A stretch of 64,000 nt of DNA, from assembly GCF_007829875.1 (NCBI RefSeq), contig NZ_VIWV01000001.1, positions 2,202,501-2,266,500 on the forward strand, written 5' to 3'. Positions 56,326 through 64,000 of the stretch are shown in pieces (the first letter of the stretch is position 1; each line of letters opens with the position of its first letter). The DNA comes from Streptomyces capillispiralis. Lineage in GTDB: Bacteria > Actinomycetota > Actinomycetes > Streptomycetales > Streptomycetaceae. Below the pieces are notes generated by a model. That model had not been told where the DNA came from, did no database searches, and worked only from the letters and a program-made list of their open reading frames with translations. The translations under genes and the position numbers were made by a program.

Positions 56326-56771
56326 TCGGCGGTGTCGTCCGTCTCGTCGTCGCCCGGCTTGCGGTACGGGTCGGCCTCGCCGGCGTACTTGGCGCCGGCG
56401 GACGCCTCGCGCACGGCGGCGTCGGACTGGCGCGCCTTGTCGAGGAGGTCCTCGATGCTGCGCGCGGTGTCCGGCAGTGCGTCCATGACGAAGGTCAGGG
56501 TCGGCGTGAACTTCACGCCCGCCGCACGGCCCACCTCGGAGCGCAGGACACCCTTGGCGCTCTCCAGACCGGCCGCGGCGGCCGTCCGTTCCTCGTCGTC
56601 CCCGTACACCGTGTAGAAGACGGTCGCCTCCCTGAGGTCACCCGTGACCCGGGTGTCCGTGATGGTGACGTGCGAGCCGAGCCGCGGGTCCTTGATCCCG
56701 CGCTGCAGCTTCTGGGCCACCACCTCTCGGATGAGGTCCGCCAGCCTTTTCGCCCGCGCGTTGTCGGCCAC
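56322..56771 (-). CDS. rbfA: Ribosome-binding factor A
   Basis: 149 aa. Late 30S maturation factor with a KH-like fold. Family features ADLIREVVAQKLQRGIKDPRLG, VTITDTRVTGDLREATVFYTVYGD, and TPTLTFVMDALPDTARSIEDLLD are present, with a disordered acidic C-tail. Coupled to truB by ATGA. About 49 bases after the DUF503 gene. Confidence 0.93.
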   Translation of the reverse strand: MADNARAKRLADLIREVVAQKLQRGIKDPRLGSHVTITDTRVTGDLREATVFYTVYGDDEERTAAAAGLESAKGVLRSEVGRAAGVKFTPTLTFVMDALPDTARSIEDLLDKARQSDAAVREASAGAKYAGEADPYRKPGDDETDDTAE

Positions 56772-56820
56772 TGGTCCGTCTCCCGTTCTTTCCTGTGTGC
56801 GTATCTCTGGGCTGTGGTCG

Positions 56821-57114
56821 TCAGTCGTCTTCGCCGTGGAAGCGCCGCCTGACGGACAGCAGTTCCACCTCGGGGCGCCCGGCGACCAGCCGCTCGCACC
56901 GGTCCAGTACGTCGGTCAGATGCCCCGCGTCGCCGGACACCATGGCCAGGCCGATGACCGCCCTGCGATGGAGGTCCATGTGATCCACCTCGGCCGCGCT
57001 CACCGCGTACTTGCGCTGGAGCTCGGCGACGATCGGGCGGACGACGGAGCGCTTCTCCTTCAGCGACCGTACGTCGCCGAGGAGGAGGTCGAAGGACAGC
57101 GTCCCCACATACAT
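56821..57114 (-). CDS. DUF503 protein
   Basis: 97 aa. The compact ferredoxin-like DUF503 family (start MYVGTLSFDLLLGD, then SLKEKRSVVRPIVAELQRKY and LVSGDAG-like blocks) found in infB operons of Gram-positive bacteria. The ATG at 57114 lacks a strong ribosome site, but further upstream codons are poor. Between infB and rbfA, after the infB terminator. Confidence 0.85.
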   Translation of the reverse strand: MYVGTLSFDLLLGDVRSLKEKRSVVRPIVAELQRKYAVSAAEVDHMDLHRRAVIGLAMVSGDAGHLTDVLDRCERLVAGRPEVELLSVRRRFHGEDD

Positions 57115-57256
57115 GTGTGCAACCGGTTCACCCGCCGGTACGGGATCGATGGCCCCGCCATCCGTGGTGGGCAGGGACATCAGAACCGTACATCGAAGCG
57201 GGCGGGCCGATCGACGGATATTGCGCCCGGCGGAGGGCACCGGGACCCGTACACGC

Positions 57257-57294
57257 GCCGGCCGGCGGGACCCGGGTGGGTCCCGCCGGCCGGC
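57257..57294 (-). terminator. infB terminator
   Basis: A perfect 17-bp inverted repeat (57257-57273 with 57278-57294) with a four-base loop lies 15 bases beyond the infB stop on the minus strand. It suggests the downstream DUF503-rbfA-truB genes depend on readthrough or a separate promoter. Confidence 0.85.
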
Positions 57295-57309
57295 ACACGC
57301 CGTGGGGTG

Positions 57310-60396
<3,087 letters not shown>

Positions 60397-60434
60397 TTCG
60401 CTCCTTTGAGGTCCGGGTTGCGTCCGGACCGTCG

Positions 60435-60479
60435 CTAGTTCATGGGCGTACTCATCGCGTACTCATCGAGTGCTCATCG
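60435..60479 (-). promoter_or_regulatory. infB leader: 11-bp tandem repeat forming three coupled mini-ORFs
   Basis: On the plus strand the unit GTACTCATCG(C/A) occurs at 60448-60457 and 60459-60468, with a one-change copy at 60470-60479. In the minus-strand leader this creates three tiny ORFs: MSTR (ATG 60477-60475, TGA 60465-60463), MSTR (ATG 60466-60464, TGA 60454-60452) and MSTPMN (ATG 60455-60453, TAG 60437-60435). Each later ATG overlaps the preceding TGA. The last stop is 38 bases before the infB GTG. Only a weak GAG precedes the first ATG. Translation of these peptides is not proven. Confidence 0.45.
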
Positions 60480-60579
60480 CAATCTCGACCTGCTTTCGAC
60501 TCGCGAGGTACCAGACCGCACGGCGGGTTCCGTACGGCATGTTCTTACGTGTTGCCTGCCCAGCGGGCGGAGCCGCTGC

Positions 60580-60861
60580 TCAGCAACCTTGTGCCTGCTC
60601 GACGTAGCGGCGCAACGCCTTTACGTCGAGCGGTCCCGGGACGCGGAGCGCCCGCGGAAACGCCCTGCGGCGCACTGCCTGGTCGAGACAGACCGGGACG
60701 GGGTGCACGTAAGCACCCCGGCCGGGCAGCGTACCGCGAGGATCCGGGACGCACGCGTCCTCGATCACCACGATCCGCAGCAGCTCGTTCTTGACCGCTC
60801 GCTCCCGGCACCCCACGCAGGTGCGCTCAGGGCATACGCCAGCTCGTGTCCGGCCAGACAC
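60580..60861 (-). CDS. ylxR: YlxR-family protein
   Basis: 93 aa, GTG start directly after AAGGA, very close spacing. YlxR/DUF448 fold with the ERTCVGCRERA start motif and GRGAYVHP loop. Small nucleic-acid-binding protein of nusA-infB operons; in some bacteria it modulates RNase P. Basic and Cys-containing. Between nusA and infB. Confidence 0.88.
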   Translation of the reverse strand: MSGRTRAGVCPERTCVGCRERAVKNELLRIVVIEDACVPDPRGTLPGRGAYVHPVPVCLDQAVRRRAFPRALRVPGPLDVKALRRYVEQAQGC

Positions 60862-60962
60862 TCCTTAGTCTACCTCCCCGGACCGACCTCACCCTTTCGG
60901 GGCAAGAATCGAACACTGCCGCGAGCAAACCTGTCGTGATCTCAGCGGCCCACGGCCTGGAT

Positions 60963-61973
60963 CTATTCCCCGGCCCGTTCCCGGTTCTGGTCCCCGGTCG
61001 GCTCCGTGTCCGGCCGGATGTCGATCCGCCAGCCGGTCAGACGGGCGGCGAGACGGGCGTTCTGCCCTTCCTTGCCGATCGCCAGGGACAGCTGGTAGTC
61101 GGGCACGGTGACCCGGGCGGAGCGGGCCGCCATGTCGACGACCTCCACCTTGGAGACCCGGGCCGGCGACAGGGCGTTGGCCACCATCTCGGCCGGGTCG
61201 TCGGACCAGTCGACGATGTCGATCTTCTCGCCGTTCAGCTCGCCCATCACGTTGCGCACCCGGCCGCCCATGGGGCCGATGCAGGCACCCTTGGCGTTCA
61301 GGCCGGAGCGGGTGGAACGGACGGCGATCTTCGTGCGGTGACCGGCCTCACGGGCGATCGCGGCGATCTCCACGGAACCGTCGGCGATCTCCGGCACCTC
61401 CAGGGCGAACAGCTTCTTCACCAGGTTGGGGTGGGTGCGCGACAGGGTCACGGAGGGGCCGCGCACGCCCTTGGCCACCCGGACGACGTAGCTGCGCAGC
61501 CGCAGGCCGTGCGGGTAGGTCTCGCCGGGCACCTGCTCCTGCACCGGCAGGATGGCCTCCAGCTTGCCGATGTCGACCAGGACGTTCTTCGGGTCGCGGC
61601 CCTGCTGGACCACGCCGGTGACGATGTCGCCCTCGCGGCCGGCGTACTCGCCGAGCGTCGCGTCGTCCTCGGCGTCGCGCAGGCGCTGCAGGATGACCTG
61701 CTTGGCCGTGGTGGCGGCGATACGGCCGAAGCCGGACGGGGTGTCGTCGAACTCGCGGGGGGCCTGGCCCTCCTCGAGGTCCTCGGGGTCCTCCTTCGCC
61801 CACACGGTCACATGTCCGGTCTCCCGGTTGAGCTCCACGCGCGCGTGCCGGCGGCTTCCCTCGGTGCGGTGGTAGGCGATGAGGAGGGCCGACTCGATCG
61901 CCTCGACCAGCAGGTCGAAGGAGATCTCCTTCTCCCGTACCAAGCCCCGCAGGGCGCTCATGTCGATGTCCAC
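60963..61973 (-). CDS. nusA: Transcription elongation/termination factor NusA
   Basis: 336 aa. N-terminal RNA-polymerase-binding domain ([18 protein letters not shown]), S1 domain ([23 protein letters not shown]) and two KH domains ([35 protein letters not shown]). No C-terminal acidic repeats, normal for actinomycetes. GTG at 61973 with GAGGAGG seven bases upstream. The start lies two bases after the rimP stop, so they are translated in one operon. Confidence 0.95.
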   Translation of the reverse strand: MDIDMSALRGLVREKEISFDLLVEAIESALLIAYHRTEGSRRHARVELNRETGHVTVWAKEDPEDLEEGQAPREFDDTPSGFGRIAATTAKQVILQRLRDAEDDATLGEYAGREGDIVTGVVQQGRDPKNVLVDIGKLEAILPVQEQVPGETYPHGLRLRSYVVRVAKGVRGPSVTLSRTHPNLVKKLFALEVPEIADGSVEIAAIAREAGHRTKIAVRSTRSGLNAKGACIGPMGGRVRNVMGELNGEKIDIVDWSDDPAEMVANALSPARVSKVEVVDMAARSARVTVPDYQLSLAIGKEGQNARLAARLTGWRIDIRPDTEPTGDQNRERAGE

Positions 61974-61975
61974 GG

Positions 61976-62497
61976 CTACGCCTCCTCTTCCTTCTTGTCG
62001 TTCTTCTTGTCGGACGCGTCGTCCTTGCGGTTGAACTCGACCTGGACGCGCGCCCTGGTGATGTCGTCGAAGGCGAGTCTGCGCGTGGTGGCCTTGCGGC
62101 CCTTCACTCCCGGTACCTCGAGGTCCAGGCCGTCGTCGCCGGCCTCGATGATCCTGGCGACCAGTTCGCCGCCCTCGGCCAGCTGGAACCGCACCAGGCG
62201 GCCGGTGGCGCGTACGTAGTGCCGGTGCTCGGTGAGGAGGCGTTCCGCGCCGGGGGTGCCCACCTCCAGGGTGTACTCCCCGCCGCCCATCGCGTCCGTC
62301 TCGTCGAGCTTCGCCGAGAGCACGCGGCTCACATCGGCGATCCGGTCCAGGTCGGCACCGGTGTCGGAGTCGACGACGACGCGCAGCACACGCTTGCGGC
62401 CGACCGCGTCCACGGCGATCTCCTCGAGATCGAGGCCCTGGGAGCTGACGAGCGGTTCCAGAAGTGTTCGAAGCCTCTCGCTCTGGGTGGTGCTCAT
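61976..62497 (-). CDS. rimP: Ribosome maturation factor RimP
   Basis: 173 aa. Needed for 30S subunit maturation. Family blocks [22 protein letters not shown] and [28 protein letters not shown] are clear, with an acidic/Lys-rich C-tail. ATG at 62497; GGAG lies nearby in GAGGAGTCACCCGG. First gene of the rimP-nusA-ylxR-infB operon and divergent from the lipoprotein gene at 62705. Confidence 0.94.
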   Translation of the reverse strand: MSTTQSERLRTLLEPLVSSQGLDLEEIAVDAVGRKRVLRVVVDSDTGADLDRIADVSRVLSAKLDETDAMGGGEYTLEVGTPGAERLLTEHRHYVRATGRLVRFQLAEGGELVARIIEAGDDGLDLEVPGVKGRKATTRRLAFDDITRARVQVEFNRKDDASDKKNDKKEEEA

Positions 62498-62704
62498 CCG
62501 GGTGACTCCTCGGCCGCGTGTGCTGTTGTGGATCGGTGCGCGTGTCTGCACAAAGGGTATCCGGTCGCGGAGGGTGTTGCCGTCCACCGGTCACGGAGGG
62601 TGCCGCTGACCGCTGCCGGGCGGGCTCCCGGGTACCGTGATCACGGGCCAGCGGGCCCGTTCGCTTCGTCGCCCCGTTCGTTCGAGCCCCCGAGGACGTC
62701 TGCC

Positions 62705-63232
62705 GTGTCGTTCCCCTCGTCTCCGCGCGCCCGTTCGGGGCCGCGCAGAAGGAGTCTGCTCGCCGTCGCTCCGGCGGCCCTGCTGGTGGCGGGCTGTTCC
62801 GCCGGCTCCGGCACCTCCGGCGCCTCCGGCGGCAGCCGCCCCTCGGCCGCCGACCGGGAACGGGCGCGCGCGGCCCGGGACAGCAGGGCGCTGGCCGAGC
62901 GGTACGACGCGGTCGTCGCCGCGCACCCGAAGCTGGCGGAGCGGCTGCGTCCACTGCGCGCGGAGGTCGTACGGCACGCGCAGGCGTTCGAGGACGAGGG
63001 GAAGGAGTCGCCCTCCCCCTCGGCGTCGGTCTCCCCCTCGGCCTCCCCCGCGGCCGTCGTGCCCGCGAAGGAGAAGGACGCCCTCGCCGAACTCGCCGCC
63101 GCCGAGCGGGAGATCGCCGACCGGCGGGCGAAGGCGCTGCTGGCCGCGCCGGGCGAGCTGGCCCGGCTGCTGGCCTCGGTGGCCGCGGCCGGTGCCGCAC
63201 ACGTGTATCTGCTGACGGAGGCGGGCCGATGA
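62705..63232 (+). CDS. Lipoprotein with helical domain
   Basis: 175 aa, GTG start with GAGG upstream. Twin-Arg-containing signal peptide and lipobox VAGC (Cys31). The mature part is helical with a Ser/Pro hinge ([14 protein letters not shown]) in the middle. Its stop overlaps the ATG of the DUF4439 gene. It may belong to the same ferritin-like family as that gene; not certain. Confidence 0.8.
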   Translation: MSFPSSPRARSGPRRRSLLAVAPAALLVAGCSAGSGTSGASGGSRPSAADRERARAARDSRALAERYDAVVAAHPKLAERLRPLRAEVVRHAQAFEDEGKESPSPSASVSPSASPAAVVPAKEKDALAELAAAEREIADRRAKALLAAPGELARLLASVAAAGAAHVYLLTEAGR

Positions 63233-63702
63233 GCGAGGCGCGGGACAAGCAGGACAAGGAGTTGCGGGCCCTCCAGGCGGCCCTGGCGGCGGAGCACGCG
63301 GCGGTGTACGGCTACGGGGTCGTCGGCGGGCGGATCGGCAAAGAGCGGCGCACCGAGGCACGTACGGCGTACGACGCGCACCGGGCGCGCAGGGACGCGC
63401 TGGCGCGCGCGGTCGAGGACGCGGGCGGTGAGCCCGTCGCCGCCGCGGCCGGCTACGCGCTGCCGTTCCCGGTGCCGGACGCGGCCGCGGCGGTCCGGCT
63501 GGCCGCGGAGCTGGAGGACAGGGTGGCCGGGGTGTACGCCGACCTGGTGCGCGACGGTACGGGTGAGCGGCGCCGGGGCGCCGCCGAGGCGATGCGGGAG
63601 GCGGCGGTGCGGTCGGTGCGCTGGACGGGCGGGAGCGTAGCCTTCCCTGGGCTCGCCGAGCGGGGCGGTACGGCTTCGGGGTCCCCGGCGCCGACGGCGT
63701 GA
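63229..63702 (+). CDS. Ferritin-like DUF4439 protein
   Basis: 157 aa, ATG overlapping the previous stop. Four-helix ferritin-like pattern with the start [21 protein letters not shown], then [19 protein letters not shown] and [13 protein letters not shown], as in DUF4439. Only some of the canonical metal-binding Glu/His residues are apparent, so iron binding is not assured. Pairs with the preceding lipoprotein. Confidence 0.8.
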   Translation: MSEARDKQDKELRALQAALAAEHAAVYGYGVVGGRIGKERRTEARTAYDAHRARRDALARAVEDAGGEPVAAAAGYALPFPVPDAAAAVRLAAELEDRVAGVYADLVRDGTGERRRGAAEAMREAAVRSVRWTGGSVAFPGLAERGGTASGSPAPTA

Positions 63703-63750
63703 CGGAGGGCGGCTGGCGCCGCGTACAGCAGGAAGGGAACGGACTCGCGC

Positions 63751-64000
63751 ATGGTTTTCGAACCGCCGCAGCGTCTGGTGAGGGCGCTCGGTGAGACGGC
63801 GCCCGAGGGCGACGACTGGCTGGAGAAGCTGCCGGAGGTGGCGCGCGGGGCCGTCGCACAGCGCGAGTTGACCGTGGAGCGGGTGCAGGTGCCGGGCGGG
63901 CGCAGCAGCCTGGTCGTGCTGGTGCGCACGGCCGACGGCACGCCCGCCGTGCTGAAGCTGGCGCCGCGCCGGGCCCGCCCGGAGAGCGAGCGGGCCGCGC
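63751..64000 (+). CDS. Aminoglycoside-phosphotransferase-like kinase, 5' part
   Basis: Starts at ATG 63751 (GGAAGGGA upstream) and runs off the window. The visible 83 codons (FEPPQRLVRALGE ... VPGGRSSLVVLVRTADGTPAVLKLAPRR) match the N-lobe of the streptomycin/hydroxyurea phosphotransferase family, with the ATP-binding Lys in VLKLA. Substrate cannot be told; many family members are not resistance enzymes. Confidence 0.75.
   Translation, partial: MVFEPPQRLVRALGETAPEGDDWLEKLPEVARGAVAQRELTVERVQVPGGRSSLVVLVRTADGTPAVLKLAPRRARPESERAA

Overview
The window is a high-GC actinomycete chromosome segment, almost certainly Streptomyces. Most genes have G/C in the third codon position, GTG and TTG starts are common, and neighbouring genes often overlap by ATGA or GTGA. 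The gene order matches the conserved Streptomyces block I remember from S. coelicolor: rnj-dapA-thyX ... dapB-M16-pnp-rpsO, then a type VII secretion (ESX/T7SS) locus, then ribF-truB-rbfA-infB-nusA-rimP. No tRNA, rRNA or CRISPR array was seen.

Layout. (1) 1-10574, mostly minus strand: RNase J, lysine/diaminopimelate genes dapA and dapB, flavin-dependent thymidylate synthase thyX, an M16 zinc peptidase, PNPase and ribosomal protein S15, with three small membrane proteins. (2) 10785-42921: a T7SS locus of about 32 kb. The core is eccD, eccC, two mycosins, the WXG100 pair esxB/esxA, eccB, eccE and an EspI/MinD-like ATPase. Between the mycosins lies accessory cargo: a WXG protein with a long Pro/Gly tail plus partner, a helical-partner / LXG-like 751-aa protein / lipoprotein set, a frameshifted small gene, a serine hydrolase flanked by two decayed IS1380-type transposase fragments, and a four-gene operon ending in a 1509-aa WXG-RHS protein with a predicted ADP-ribosyltransferase tip and an overlapping small gene that is the likely immunity gene. 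(3) 42996-44035: RidA and a divergent MarR regulator sharing two identical operator-like sites. (4) 44400-50395: a translationally coupled peptide-type ABC transporter operon. (5) 50402-57114: ribF, a very large trypsin-like/P-loop protein that has lost key catalytic residues, truB, rbfA and a DUF503 gene. (6) 57310-62497: infB, ylxR, nusA, rimP. (7) 62705-64000: a lipoprotein, a ferritin-like DUF4439 protein and the start of an aminoglycoside-phosphotransferase-like gene.

How it fits together. The Ecc proteins should form the membrane pore and motor, the mycosins the periplasmic proteases, and EsxA/EsxB the obligate secreted pair. The WXG- or LXG-like N-termini on the large proteins between the mycosins suggest they are T7SS cargo. 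The RHS operon reads as delivery partner(s), toxin and immunity in one overlapping transcript. Its 3' end, and the 3' half of the 751-aa gene with what follows, are visibly poorer in G+C than their surroundings, as expected for exchangeable toxin/immunity modules.

Most noteworthy: the WXG-RHS-ART toxin and its immunity candidate, which looks like domain II of translational GTPases; the second possible effector cassette; three tiny coupled ORFs made by an 11-bp tandem repeat just upstream of infB; and the protease/P-loop protein with an Ala at the catalytic Ser and an Arg at the Walker A Lys. All family names are read from sequence by eye; no database search was run.
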